Source: Pseudomonadota bacterium (GTDB taxonomy: Bacteria; Pseudomonadota; Gammaproteobacteria; Acidithiobacillales; Acidithiobacillaceae). From it: a DNA stretch of 23,974 nucleotides. This document shows, in pieces, positions 1 through 8,689 of this stretch. The notes under the pieces were generated by a model. The model did not search any database and was not told the origin of the DNA. It was given only the letters and a program-made list of their open reading frames with translations. Positions within the stretch are counted from its first letter, which is position 1. Each line of letters opens with the position of its first letter. Location of the stretch: the NCBI GenBank assembly GCA_021818125.1, contig JAKAFG010000006.1, positions 1 to 23,974 on the forward strand, written 5' to 3'. Position numbers and translations under genes: made by a program.

Positions 1-1602
1 ACCGGTGAGCTGCAACGCCATGAGAAAATCGCTGGCCTGACGCATACCGCGCGCCAGACTCTCGCCCATGGGCACCACCCGCGGCAAGCCCGCGCCCGTA
101 GCGATACAGACGTGATCGAAACCCAGTTCCCAGGCGTTTTCGAGGGTGATGGTACCGCCCAGCCGCACGCCGCCAAAAATCTGGAAATTCGGGCGCCGCG
201 CCAGCGTCAGATAAATCAGTTTGAGAAAATTCTTGTCCCAACGCACGGTGATGCCATATTCGGCCACGCCGCCAAATCCCAGCAGGATCCGTTCATCGAG
301 ATCCTCCTGCAGACTGCTCCAGTCCCGAATGGGCTCCTCCAGCCACTGCTGAGGAAGCGGTTCGATTTTCAGGCCATCAATACCCACGACCGCACAGCCT
401 TCCTGCAAGAGATGATGGGCCATGGTGAAGCCCGCCGGGCCCATACCCGCCACCAGCACCTTCCGCCCGTTGTAGGGCTGCGCCAGATATTGCACCGCGC
501 GTAGCGGATTCCAGCGGGTCAGCAAGTCGTAGAGTTCGACACCCCAGGGGAGGTTCAGCACATCCGTCAGAATCCGCGTTTCAATTTGCGGAATGTTCAC
601 CGGATCTTGCTTCTGGTAGACACAGGCCTTCATACAGTCGTTGCAGATACGGTGCCCGGTGGCGGGGACCATGGGGTTATCCACCATCGCCATGGCCAGG
701 GCGGCGATATGGAATCCATCCCGCTTCAGCACCTGCATTTCCGAGATTTTTTCTTCCAAGGGACAGCCGGTGAGGGTGACACCGAGGGGGTCTACCTTGA
801 GACCCAGTTCCGGCACGCCCTTTTTCTCGGGAAAGCCCTTGGAACAAAAATCCCCATCATGATCATGGCAATATAGACAGTAGTGAACTTCACTCTGGAC
901 ACTACGCAAGTCCATACGCGGATCGGTCAGATGAAAACTGTCACGGCGCCGCAAAGTACCGTCTGGCGCCACGAAGGGCGCACCGTGGAGATCATCCCGC
1001 CGTTTTAAGGGCACCAGCGCCTCATGATCCACCCGCTGGGGCAGGTGGAAACTGGACCAGCCCTGCACCGCCAAGGCGGCCTGCGGGTCTTTAAGGATGA
1101 GGGCACACCACTGGGTCAGACGGTCAATGGCCTCGGCATGGGTCGCTTCATCCCCGAGCCATTCTTCACCCAGTCGGGCAATGGCCCATTCGCGATCCTC
1201 CAGCGGCCAGCCGCGCTGCCGGATTTCACTGTCCAGCCACTGATCCATATCCGCAAAAGTCTGCGGAAACTCGCCACGGTAACGGCGTGCGCGGCGCAGC
1301 ACAAAATGCTTTTTGAAATCCATGACCGCATCATGGCTGCGGGTCTGAGCCTGTAACTCAGCCACTTCCGGTTCCAGGCAGAAAAGCCGTGCGACAAATT
1401 GTTCAAAATGGGGCGCAAGCTGCAGCAGAAACTCACTCTGGGCCTTATCGGCGGGCTGAGCGCCTGCGGCACGATAGACTTGCAAGCTTTCCACCAGTGT
1501 TTGGTCTTTCTCCGCCAGGCTACGAACAAATTCTCCATCCAGCCGAGCGAGGCCTTTAGCAGTAAAAAGTTCTTTGTATTCAAAGTTAAACAGGTTAAGC
1601 AC
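1..1602 (-). CDS. FAD/NAD(P)-dependent oxidoreductase, N-terminal part (runs off the window)
   Basis: An open frame covers the minus strand from the window edge to about 1620, so the 3' end of the gene is missing. A dinucleotide-binding motif GMGPAG lies at about residues 386-391, like the FAD/NAD(P) fold of glutamate-synthase small-subunit-like pyridine nucleotide oxidoreductases. Before it are two cysteine clusters, CLYC at about 242-245 and CNDCMKAC at about 320-327, which could hold an Fe-S centre, as in that family. The roughly 380 residues ahead of the flavin fold are unusually long. An ATG at 1620 has no Shine-Dalgarno, whereas GTG at 1602 has GGAG six bases upstream, so I chose GTG. 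The substrate is unknown. The family call is fairly safe; the function is not. Confidence 0.75.
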   Translation of the reverse strand, partial: MLNLFNFEYKELFTAKGLARLDGEFVRSLAEKDQTLVESLQVYRAAGAQPADKAQSEFLLQLAPHFEQFVARLFCLEPEVAELQAQTRSHDAVMDFKKHFVLRRARRYRGEFPQTFADMDQWLDSEIRQRGWPLEDREWAIARLGEEWLGDEATHAEAIDRLTQWCALILKDPQAALAVQGWSSFHLPQRVDHEALVPLKRRDDLHGAPFVAPDGTLRRRDSFHLTDPRMDLRSVQSEVHYCLYCHDHDGDFCSKGFPEKKGVPELGLKVDPLGVTLTGCPLEEKISEMQVLKRDGFHIAALAMAMVDNPMVPATGHRICNDCMKACVYQKQDPVNIPQIETRILTDVLNLPWGVELYDLLTRWNPLRAVQYLAQPYNGRKVLVAGMGPAGFTMAHHLLQEGCAVVGIDGLKIEPLPQQWLEEPIRDWSSLQEDLDERILLGFGGVAEYGITVRWDKNFLKLIYLTLARRPNFQIFGGVRLGGTITLENAWELGFDHVCIATGAGLPRVVPMGESLARGMRQASDFLMALQLTG

Positions 1603-1707
1603 GATGATCTCCAGAGTCATATCGGCGACTATACTACAGCCAACTTTCATCAAACTGTCATATTTTGCTGGCAATATAGAGTTCTGTCACCTTTTCAGGA
1701 TGACCCT

Positions 1708-2496
1708 ATGGTCCATTATCGCAGCATATTTCTATCGGACGTCCATCTCGGCACCCGCGGCTGTCAGGCGGAGAGTCTTTTGGACTTCCTGCGCCACAAT
1801 TCCTGCCAGCAGCTCTATCTGGTCGGCGATGTCATCGACCTGTGGCGCCTCAAGGTCCGCTGGTACTGGCCGCGTAGCCATAATACGGTGGTCCAGAAAA
1901 TTCTCCGGCTGGCCCGCTCCGGGGTCACGGTACGTTATATCCGCGGCAATCATGACCCCGTCTACGAGTTACTCTCTGATTACGTACAGTCCCAGGGCGA
2001 CTCCATTGCCCTCGGCGACATTGCCATTCTCCAGGAAGCCGTGCATGAGACTGCCGATGGCAAAAAGCTCTGGGTCATCCATGGTGACCAGTTCGATGCC
2101 GCCATGCGCTATGCCACCTGGCTCATTCGTATGGGCGATCATGGCTATACCCTGCTGCTCTGGTTCAACCGGCTGCTGCAAAGCGCGTTCCGGCGTCTGG
2201 GCCTGCGCCGTCACTGGTCCCTGAGTGCTTACATCAAATACCGGGTTAAGAAAGCCGTGCAGTTTATCAACGATTATGAACATCTGCTGGCCGAAGAAAC
2301 CTCACGCCGCGGTTATGCCGGGGTGATCTGCGGCCATATCCACCATGCCGAGCACAAAATCATCGACGGCATCCTCTATTACAACGACGGCGACTGGGTC
2401 GAGAGTTGTACCGCACTGGTCGAACATACCGACGGGCGCATGGAAATCATCCACTGGCCCATACCCTTGCGTTTTGATCAGGATATCGCCGCGTGA
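1708..2496 (+). CDS. LpxH-like metallophosphoesterase (UDP-2,3-diacylglucosamine diphosphatase family)
   Basis: A 262-residue calcineurin-type phosphoesterase. The metal-binding motifs appear in order: SDVHLG near the N-terminus, GDVIDLW about 40 residues later, GNHD near residue 80, a lone His in VIHGDQFD, and GHIHHAE near residue 215. This layout fits the LpxH family, which cleaves UDP-2,3-diacylglucosamine to lipid X in lipid A synthesis at the inner membrane; relatives of this subgroup may act on other substrates. The frame is open upstream to 1399, but the ATG at 1708 has AGGA seven bases before it and gives a normal N-terminus (MVHYRSIFLSDVH). It is divergent from the oxidoreductase and its stop codon directly abuts the gyrB stop with no base between, leaving no room for a separate terminator. 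Confidence 0.85.
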   Translation: MVHYRSIFLSDVHLGTRGCQAESLLDFLRHNSCQQLYLVGDVIDLWRLKVRWYWPRSHNTVVQKILRLARSGVTVRYIRGNHDPVYELLSDYVQSQGDSIALGDIAILQEAVHETADGKKLWVIHGDQFDAAMRYATWLIRMGDHGYTLLLWFNRLLQSAFRRLGLRRHWSLSAYIKYRVKKAVQFINDYEHLLAEETSRRGYAGVICGHIHHAEHKIIDGILYYNDGDWVESCTALVEHTDGRMEIIHWPIPLRFDQDIAA

Positions 2497-4899
2497 TCAG
2501 ATATCGAGTCGCGATACGAAACGCGCATTTTCTTCAATAAAGCGCCGGCGCGGCTCCACCGCATCGCCCATAAGCATGGAAAAGACCTCGTCGGCGGCGA
2601 TGGCGTCCTCCACATCCACCCGCACCAGACGCCGGTTTTCGGCGTTCATTGTGGTCTCCCAGAGCTGTTCCGGATTCATTTCACCCAGACCCTTGTAGCG
2701 CTGAATTTCGACACCGCGACGGGCGTCAGCCAGAAGCCAGTCCATGGCGGCACGGAAACGGCTGACGGTAAGCCCTCGCTCGCCACGTTCCATACGCGCA
2801 CCCAGGTGAATATTACCTTCAATCACCCGCGCATAGTCGGCCAGATGCCGGTATTCGCCACCGGCAAAAAAATCCTGATCAAAGAAACGCAGTTCCTGAC
2901 TCCCGTGATGTTCGCGGCGAACCACCAGGCGCAAAGCTTCCGCTTCACCCACCCGCTCCACCGTGTAATGTTCGGCGGGCAGGGCGTTGAGCTCCAATGC
3001 CGCGCGGAGCTGTCGCGCGAAATCGTCCCAGGTGGCGCTATCCGCCGACTCCGCAACGATGGGCGGCAACGTGGCCAGGGCCCAGAGCAAAGTACCGGGA
3101 TAGCGCCGTTCCAAGCGCTGCACCAAAGCCTCGACATTCTGGTATTGACGCATCATGCCGGCCAGTTGCTCGTCCGTTACCGGCTCAGCATCCGCAGCAG
3201 GACGGAATTGCGCGCCCTGCATGGCAATTTCGCGCAGGTAGGCGGCCAGTTCGGCGTCGTCCTTGATGTAGCGCTCATCCTTGCCTTTCTTGACCTTGTA
3301 GAGGGGCGGTTGGGCGATATAAATATGACCGCGTGCCACCAGATCGGGCATCTGCCGGTAGAAGAAGGTCAGCAGCAGGGTGCGGATATGGCTGCCGTCG
3401 ACGTCTGCATCGGTCATGATGATAACCCGGTGATAACGCAGCTTGGCCACGTCAAAATCCTCGGTGCCAATACCGGTACCCAACGCGGTAATCAGGGTGC
3501 CAATTTCGTCGGACGAGAGCATCTTGTCGAAACGCGCCCGTTCCACATTGAGGATCTTGCCCTTCAGGGGCAGGATGGCCTGGTGTCGGCGATCGCGGCC
3601 CTGTTTGGCAGAGCCGCCGGCGGAATCGCCCTCCACCAGATAGATTTCGCACTTGGCCGGGTCTTTCTCCTGACAGTCGGCGAGCTTGCCGGGGAGGTTG
3701 GCAATGTCCAGCGCGCCCTTGCGGCGGGTCAGCTCCCGTGCCCGCCGGGCGGCTTCCCGCGCCCGCGCCGCTTCGACAATTTTGGCGGCAATGGCCTGCG
3801 CCTCTTTGGGATGCTCATCCAAAAACATCGTCAGCGCCTCGGACATGGAGGACTCGACTATTGGTTTAACCTCGCTGGAGACCAGCTTTTCTTTGGTCTG
3901 CGAAGAAAATTTTGGGTCCGGTACCTTGACGGAAAGCACCGCTGTCAGCCCTTCACGCGTATCTTCGCCACTCACCGCGACCTTAGCCTTGGCGATGATG
4001 CCTTCCCTTTCCATATATTGATTCAGCGTACGGGTCAGGGCGCCGCGAAAGCCCGCCAGATGGGTGCCACCATCGGCCTGGGGAATATTGTTGGTGAAGC
4101 AGAGCACCACCTCGTTATAGCCTTCATTCCATTGCAGGGCGGCTTCAACGACAATGCCGTCGCGCTCGCCGGTAAGGGTGATCACACTGGGATGAATGGC
4201 GGTTTTGCTGCGATTGAGGTGCTCCACAAAGGCGCGGATACCACCTTCATAATGGAAAATTTCTTCCCGTCCACCCCGCTCGTCCAGCAGGGTGATATGC
4301 ACGCCGGAATTGAGAAAGGCCAGTTCGCGCAAGCGCTTCGCGATAATCTCGAAGTGGAAATGGGTATCGGCAAAAACCTGGGGCGAGGGCTTGAAGCGGA
4401 TGGTACTACCATGTTTGCGTGACACTTCGCCGCGGGCAATAGGTGCCTGGGGTTCGCCATTATGATATTCCTGGGTCCAGACATAGCCATCGCGGAAGAT
4501 ACGCAACTGGAGCGTTTCTGAAAGGGCGTTGACTACCGAGACGCCGACCCCGTGCAAACCGCCGGAAACCTTGTAGGCGTTGTCATCAAACTTACCGCCC
4601 GCGTGCAGCACGGTCATAATCACTTCTGCAGCGGAGCGGCCTTCTTCGGCGTGGACATCGACGGGTATGCCGCGACCGTTATCGCTGACACTGACGGATT
4701 CATCGTCATGGATGGTAACGACGATGGCATCACAATAACCGCCGAGGGCCTCGTCGATAGCATTGTCGACCACCTCAAAAACCATGTGGTGCAGACCGCT
4801 GCCGTCATCGGTATCGCCAATATACATGCCGGGGCGCTTGCGTACCGCTTCCAGCCCTTTCAATACCTGGATACTGGAAGAATCGTATTTTTCCGTCAT
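2497..4899 (-). CDS. gyrB: DNA gyrase subunit B
   Basis: An 800-residue type IIA topoisomerase B subunit, which supplies the ATPase for negative supercoiling with GyrA. The GHKL ATPase motifs are visible: EVVDNAIDEALGG near residue 42, DNGRGIPVDVH near 73 and GLHGVGVSVVNALSE near 115. The TOPRIM domain follows with EGDSAGGSAKQGRDR near 425 and the metal site DADVDGSH near 500. The C-terminus has the QRYKGLGEMNPEQLW signature. The length includes the insertion of roughly 165 residues usual in Gram-negative GyrB. Its ATG overlaps the recF stop by four bases (ATGA), so translation is probably coupled in a dnaA-dnaN-recF-gyrB unit. This is the standard order at proteobacterial origins. Confidence 0.98.
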   Translation of the reverse strand: MTEKYDSSSIQVLKGLEAVRKRPGMYIGDTDDGSGLHHMVFEVVDNAIDEALGGYCDAIVVTIHDDESVSVSDNGRGIPVDVHAEEGRSAAEVIMTVLHAGGKFDDNAYKVSGGLHGVGVSVVNALSETLQLRIFRDGYVWTQEYHNGEPQAPIARGEVSRKHGSTIRFKPSPQVFADTHFHFEIIAKRLRELAFLNSGVHITLLDERGGREEIFHYEGGIRAFVEHLNRSKTAIHPSVITLTGERDGIVVEAALQWNEGYNEVVLCFTNNIPQADGGTHLAGFRGALTRTLNQYMEREGIIAKAKVAVSGEDTREGLTAVLSVKVPDPKFSSQTKEKLVSSEVKPIVESSMSEALTMFLDEHPKEAQAIAAKIVEAARAREAARRARELTRRKGALDIANLPGKLADCQEKDPAKCEIYLVEGDSAGGSAKQGRDRRHQAILPLKGKILNVERARFDKMLSSDEIGTLITALGTGIGTEDFDVAKLRYHRVIIMTDADVDGSHIRTLLLTFFYRQMPDLVARGHIYIAQPPLYKVKKGKDERYIKDDAELAAYLREIAMQGAQFRPAADAEPVTDEQLAGMMRQYQNVEALVQRLERRYPGTLLWALATLPPIVAESADSATWDDFARQLRAALELNALPAEHYTVERVGEAEALRLVVRREHHGSQELRFFDQDFFAGGEYRHLADYARVIEGNIHLGARMERGERGLTVSRFRAAMDWLLADARRGVEIQRYKGLGEMNPEQLWETTMNAENRRLVRVDVEDAIAADEVFSMLMGDAVEPRRRFIEENARFVSRLDI

Positions 4900-5951
4900 G
4901 ATGCTGTTTCCTTCTCAAGCTGGCCTGCTGCCAGACAAAAATGGCTGCCGCCTACCGCGGTCGGAATCTGTCCGGCGGCGGTGACGGCAGCAAAGACCTG
5001 CACACCCAGCAGATCGAGTTCTTTCACCCACCAATCCCGTGCCGAAGCGTCCAACTCCGCCGCGAAATCGTCAATCAGTATGGTCGGCAGCGGCAAACCG
5101 GCCTGCTTCAGAATCTTTACCTGCGCCAGGCGATAGGCCAGACCCAATACCCGCAACTGGCCGCGCGAAAGGATATCCAGTGCCGCTTTACCGCGCACCC
5201 GAAAGGCCAGATTGGCACGATGCGGGCCGCTGTGGGTATAACCCATTTCGCGATCCTGTTCCTGGTCCCGTAGCAGGCAATCACCCAACGCCAAGCCTTC
5301 TTTCCAGCCGCTGTGCAGATGCAGGCTGAGTCCGGAAAGTGACCCGGACCAGCGTTCCCAGAGGGCGGCGACTTCGGGCTGCACAGCGGCCAGGTGCGCT
5401 TGTCGCCGCTGCTGGATTTCTTCACCGGAGGCAATGACGCCGTCGTCCCAGGGTTGCTGGCCGTGGCCGCTTTTCAGCCAGGCGTTGCGCTGTTGCAAAG
5501 CCCGCCGGTACTGGCGAAACACCGTGCCATAGTAGCGATCCGCGTAATAAATGCCCCAGTCCAGCACGCGCCGGCGGTCTTCCGCCGTTCCCGCGACGAA
5601 GTGGCTGTTGTCATCGTGCAGGCTTTGCAGCGGCAGAATATCCAGTAGCATCCAGGCCGAATTGAGCGACCCGCCATCATAGCGTATTTCCCGCTCCTCG
5701 CCACGCCGGCGCAGGGCGAGAAAATGATCGGGCAGGTGCGCGCTGACTAGATATTCGCCGTCGCCATCCCGCTGAACATGGCGGGGATTGTGCCGCCAGG
5801 TTTGCCCCGTGCCGAGGATGTGAATGGCCTCCAGCACCGAACTCTTACCCGTACCATTGGCGCCTATCAGCCAGTTCCACTGCCGGTCCGCTTTCAGGTC
5901 CAGGGTTTCTATGGAGCGCACCGATTGGATATGGAGGGCCTCCAGGGGCAT
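4896..5951 (-). CDS. recF: DNA replication/repair protein RecF
   Basis: A 351-residue SMC-like ATPase that loads RecA at gaps with RecO and RecR. Walker A GANGTGKS lies at residues 30-37 just after the typical N-terminus (LEALHIQSVRSIETL). The ABC signature region reads LSRGQLRVLGLA, and Walker B is ILIDDFAAELD. The open frame extends upstream to 5996 inside dnaN, but the ATG at 5951 begins one base after the dnaN stop and gives the family N-terminus, so I chose it; termination-reinitiation from dnaN is likely. It ends in a four-base overlap with gyrB. Confidence 0.96.
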   Translation of the reverse strand: MPLEALHIQSVRSIETLDLKADRQWNWLIGANGTGKSSVLEAIHILGTGQTWRHNPRHVQRDGDGEYLVSAHLPDHFLALRRRGEEREIRYDGGSLNSAWMLLDILPLQSLHDDNSHFVAGTAEDRRRVLDWGIYYADRYYGTVFRQYRRALQQRNAWLKSGHGQQPWDDGVIASGEEIQQRRQAHLAAVQPEVAALWERWSGSLSGLSLHLHSGWKEGLALGDCLLRDQEQDREMGYTHSGPHRANLAFRVRGKAALDILSRGQLRVLGLAYRLAQVKILKQAGLPLPTILIDDFAAELDASARDWWVKELDLLGVQVFAAVTAAGQIPTAVGGSHFCLAAGQLEKETAS

Positions 5952-5952
5952 T

Positions 5953-7050
5953 TCAAAGACGGACGGGCATGATGATATACAGGGGGTTATCTCCATCTAC
6001 CGGAGTAAAAACGGCGCTGCTGTCGCTATCCTTGACCCGCATCCGCAAACTTTCCTGGGCGAATATTTGGGTGGTATCGGTGAGATAACGGCTGTTGAAA
6101 GCAATATCCAGATCGTCGTCCTGATATTCGACAGGAATTTGGATTTCGCCTTCTTCCTGTTCTTCATTGCGGCTGCGCAGGGTCATCTGGTTATTACTGA
6201 GGTGCAGATGGGTGGTCGGATTACGGTCGCTGACCAGGACATCACTTTGTTGCAAGGCGCTTTTGAAGGTCTGGCGGTCCAGTATGGCGAAGCGGGGATG
6301 TCCCTGGGGGATCACCCGCCGGTAATCGGGATATTTGGCGTCGATGAGTTTGCAGGCGAACTGTTGCGCACCATCGTTGAGCAGAAAACTGGTGTCCGAC
6401 ATTTCCAGCGCGATATCGCCATCATCGAGAATCCGCAGCAGTTCGAGAACGGCTTTGCGCGGAAGAATAGCCTGGTAGCTCCCACTTTCCAAATTGCTGG
6501 CAAAGGGCAGGGTCATCATGGCCAGGCGATGACCGTCTGTGGCTACGAGACGCAGTTCCTGACCTTCCACCTCGACGAGGACACCGTTCAGGAAGAGCCG
6601 GGCGTCGTTCTGTGCCATGGTGTTGGCAGCGACGGCAAGCGCTTCGCGAAAGGCTTTGGCATTGCAGTTACCCTGACAACGACTGCTGTGAGTGCTGAGA
6701 TATGGGAATTGATCAGCGGGCAATATGTGCAGGGTGAAGCGGCTTTTAGCGGCCTTTAAGAGCAGCTTTTCGCCGTCCTTATGAAATTCTATGGGTGTGT
6801 GCTCCGGTAAAGCCCGGCAGATGTCATAGAGCTTGCGGGCGGGAACGGCGCAGGTGCCCGGAGCGTCTACCGGATGGTCCAGGTCGGCGGCAAGCTGAAC
6901 TTCCAGATCGGTGGCAACGAAGCGGCAATGTTGCCCTGCGGCCTCGATGAGGACATGGGCAAGAATGGGTTGTACCGGTCGCCGGTCAGCAATGTTTGCC
7001 ATATTGGCCAGGATAGGCAGGAGATCTTCGCGATCGATGGTGATTTTCAT
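5953..7050 (-). CDS. dnaN: DNA polymerase III subunit beta (sliding clamp)
   Basis: A 365-residue clamp protein, which forms a ring dimer that tethers DNA polymerase III to DNA. It has the typical N-terminus MKITIDREDLLPILANMANI and C-terminus ending in MPVRL, with the three repeated clamp folds filling the usual length of about 366 residues. AAGGAG lies nine bases before the ATG. The upstream region (7051-7333) is AT-rich near the start and holds two DnaA boxes in a long inverted repeat, so expression is probably tied to DnaA. The next gene, recF, begins one base after its stop. Confidence 0.97.
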   Translation of the reverse strand: MKITIDREDLLPILANMANIADRRPVQPILAHVLIEAAGQHCRFVATDLEVQLAADLDHPVDAPGTCAVPARKLYDICRALPEHTPIEFHKDGEKLLLKAAKSRFTLHILPADQFPYLSTHSSRCQGNCNAKAFREALAVAANTMAQNDARLFLNGVLVEVEGQELRLVATDGHRLAMMTLPFASNLESGSYQAILPRKAVLELLRILDDGDIALEMSDTSFLLNDGAQQFACKLIDAKYPDYRRVIPQGHPRFAILDRQTFKSALQQSDVLVSDRNPTTHLHLSNNQMTLRSRNEEQEEGEIQIPVEYQDDDLDIAFNSRYLTDTTQIFAQESLRMRVKDSDSSAVFTPVDGDNPLYIIMPVRL

Positions 7051-7333
7051 CAGGTTTTGCTCCTTGAGTGCCAGATCTGAAAAAGGGCCGGTCGGGCCGC
7101 TTTATATATATAATTTATATTTTTTCTTTTAACTACTATTATTATTAATGGTCGGGTAGGCTGTGGGAATGTGGTGTAATTCCTTGCCTGACATGGAATT
7201 ATGGACCTAGATAAGCCGTCGGAAAGCTGTGGATAAGCTGGTATGCTCGGGGATAAAAAAGAGCCCCATTTTTCGTACAGAGCCTGCACAGGGGTTATAC
7301 AGGAGCTTATCCACAGCTTTTGCGAGTGCTGGA
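7051..7333. other. dnaA-dnaN intergenic region, candidate origin part 1
   Basis: This gap holds a nearly pure A+T run at about 7102-7149, next to dnaN, and two perfect DnaA boxes in opposite orientation (TGTGGATAA at 7228-7236 and TTATCCACA at 7307-7315). A weaker box-like sequence, TTATACAGG, lies at 7295-7303. DnaA boxes beside an AT-rich unwinding stretch are what a replication origin needs, and the dnaA-dnaN gap is a usual place for it. The same signals could instead serve DnaA autoregulation of dnaN. A cumulative GC-skew plot of the whole chromosome would decide. Confidence 0.55.
7223..7320. repeat. Perfect 17-bp inverted repeat carrying two DnaA boxes
   Basis: The left arm AAAGCTGTGGATAAGCT (7223-7239) is the exact reverse complement of the right arm at 7304-7320. 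The arms are 64 bases apart and each contains a consensus DnaA box, so the boxes face each other. Inside the loop is a small GGGG/CCCC hairpin around an A-rich stretch (about 7249-7269). As RNA it lies just after the dnaA stop and could also end dnaA transcription. Confidence 0.85.
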
Positions 7334-8689
7334 TCATGCGCCAAGAATCCGTAGCAGGTTGCAGTAATCTTCATCCATCTGTGTGTCTTCCTGACGCAGT
7401 TTATCGATCTGGCGGCAGGCATGGAGGACGGTGGTGTGGTCGCGTCCGCCGAAGGCCTCGCCGATTTCCGGCAGACTGTGGTTGGTGAGTTCCTTGGTCA
7501 GGCACATGGCTACCTGGCGTGGCCGGGCAATGTTGCGACTGCGCCGTTTGGACTGCATGTCGGAGCCGCGAATATGAAAATACTCGGCTACGACTTTCTG
7601 GATGTTGTCGAGGCTGACCATGCGCTTCTGCACGTCGATCAGATCACGCAGGGCCTCACGGGCGGTATCCAGGTTGTAAGGCTTGTGGGTGAAGTTGACA
7701 TGGGCGACCACCCGACGCAGCGCGCCTTCCAGTTCGCGGACATGGGAGCGGATTTTCTCGGCGATGAAGAAAGCCACTTCTTCGGGCAAATCAACGCCGC
7801 TTTCTTCCGCCTTGCAGAGGACAATGGCCATGCGCGTTTCGAGATCGTGGGGCTGGATGGCGACCGTCAGTCCCCAGCCGAAGCGCGATTGCAGGCGCTC
7901 TTCCAGGCGGTCTACTTCTTTGGGGTAGCGGTCACAGGTGATAATAATCTGCCGGCCGCCGTCAAAGAGGGCGTTGAAGGTGTGAAAAAACTCTTCCTGG
8001 GTACGGTCCTTGCCCGCAAAAAACTGGATGTCGTCAATGAGCAGGGCATCCAGCTTGCGGTAACGCTGCTTGAAGTCATTGATGGTGTTGTGTTGCAGGG
8101 AGCGCACCATGTCCATGATGAAGCCTTCGGAGCTGACATAAAGCACCTTGGCATCGGCGTTGCGTTGGAGGATGGCGTTTCCCACCGCTTGCATGAGATG
8201 GGTCTTGCCCAGTCCGACGCCGCCATAGATATACAGCGGATTGTAAGATTTCCCCGGATTTTCGGCGACCTGCCGGGCCGCCGCCACCGCGAGCTGATTG
8301 GATTTGCCTTCGACGTAGGACTTGAAGGAAAAGCCCGGGTTGAGCCGGTTGCCATTGCGCGGATCGGTGATCGGAGCAGTGGCTGGATTAGCTGCTACCG
8401 GGGCTGGGGTCGTCCCTTCGTCGGTGCCGAGTTCCAGGCGAAGCATCATTCCCGGTGCAAGCTGGGCGAGCACCCCTTCCAGCAGATCCATCAGTCTTTC
8501 CCGCACCCACTCCTTGACGAAGGTATTGGGTGCGAACAGGCGCAGTTCGTTACCATGCAACTCGCCACGAAGGGGGCGCAGCCAGGTGTTGAACTGCTGG
8601 GCTGTGGTCTGTTCTTGCAACTGCACACACAGCGCCGCCCATAAGGCGTCTCCGTTGTGCAGCGCGGATGGCGCTGGATGACTGCTCAT
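7334..8689 (-). CDS. dnaA: Chromosomal replication initiator DnaA
   Basis: A 451-residue initiator that binds DnaA boxes and unwinds the origin. Domain I is at about 15-80, a Pro/Ala/Thr-rich linker at about 90-115, and the AAA+ domain has Walker A GGVGLGKT (156-163) and Walker B LLIDDIQF near 219. The C-terminal DNA-binding domain carries the family signature around GGRDHTTVLHA. The frame continues upstream to an ATG at 8746 with no ribosome binding site; the ATG at 8689 has AGG six bases ahead and gives a normal start (MSSHPAPSALHNGDALW), so I chose it. DnaA boxes flank the gene on both sides. Confidence 0.97.
   Translation of the reverse strand: MSSHPAPSALHNGDALWAALCVQLQEQTTAQQFNTWLRPLRGELHGNELRLFAPNTFVKEWVRERLMDLLEGVLAQLAPGMMLRLELGTDEGTTPAPVAANPATAPITDPRNGNRLNPGFSFKSYVEGKSNQLAVAAARQVAENPGKSYNPLYIYGGVGLGKTHLMQAVGNAILQRNADAKVLYVSSEGFIMDMVRSLQHNTINDFKQRYRKLDALLIDDIQFFAGKDRTQEEFFHTFNALFDGGRQIIITCDRYPKEVDRLEERLQSRFGWGLTVAIQPHDLETRMAIVLCKAEESGVDLPEEVAFFIAEKIRSHVRELEGALRRVVAHVNFTHKPYNLDTAREALRDLIDVQKRMVSLDNIQKVVAEYFHIRGSDMQSKRRSRNIARPRQVAMCLTKELTNHSLPEIGEAFGGRDHTTVLHACRQIDKLRQEDTQMDEDYCNLLRILGA

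Noticed and set aside
2806..4422. 538-codon open frame on the plus strand
   Set aside because: It lies entirely antisense to gyrB, and its translation shows no recognisable domain; it is a shadow of GC-rich codon use.
5824..6759. 311-codon plus-strand frame opposite dnaN and recF
   Set aside because: Antisense to two certain genes, no ribosome binding site and no family features.
7078..7100. Terminator for dnaA or promoter hairpin from GGCC repeats near dnaN
   Set aside because: The possible stem has only four pairs and lies just upstream of the dnaN start.
7421..8644. 407-codon plus-strand frame opposite dnaA
   Set aside because: Exact shadow of dnaA; composition-driven open frame.
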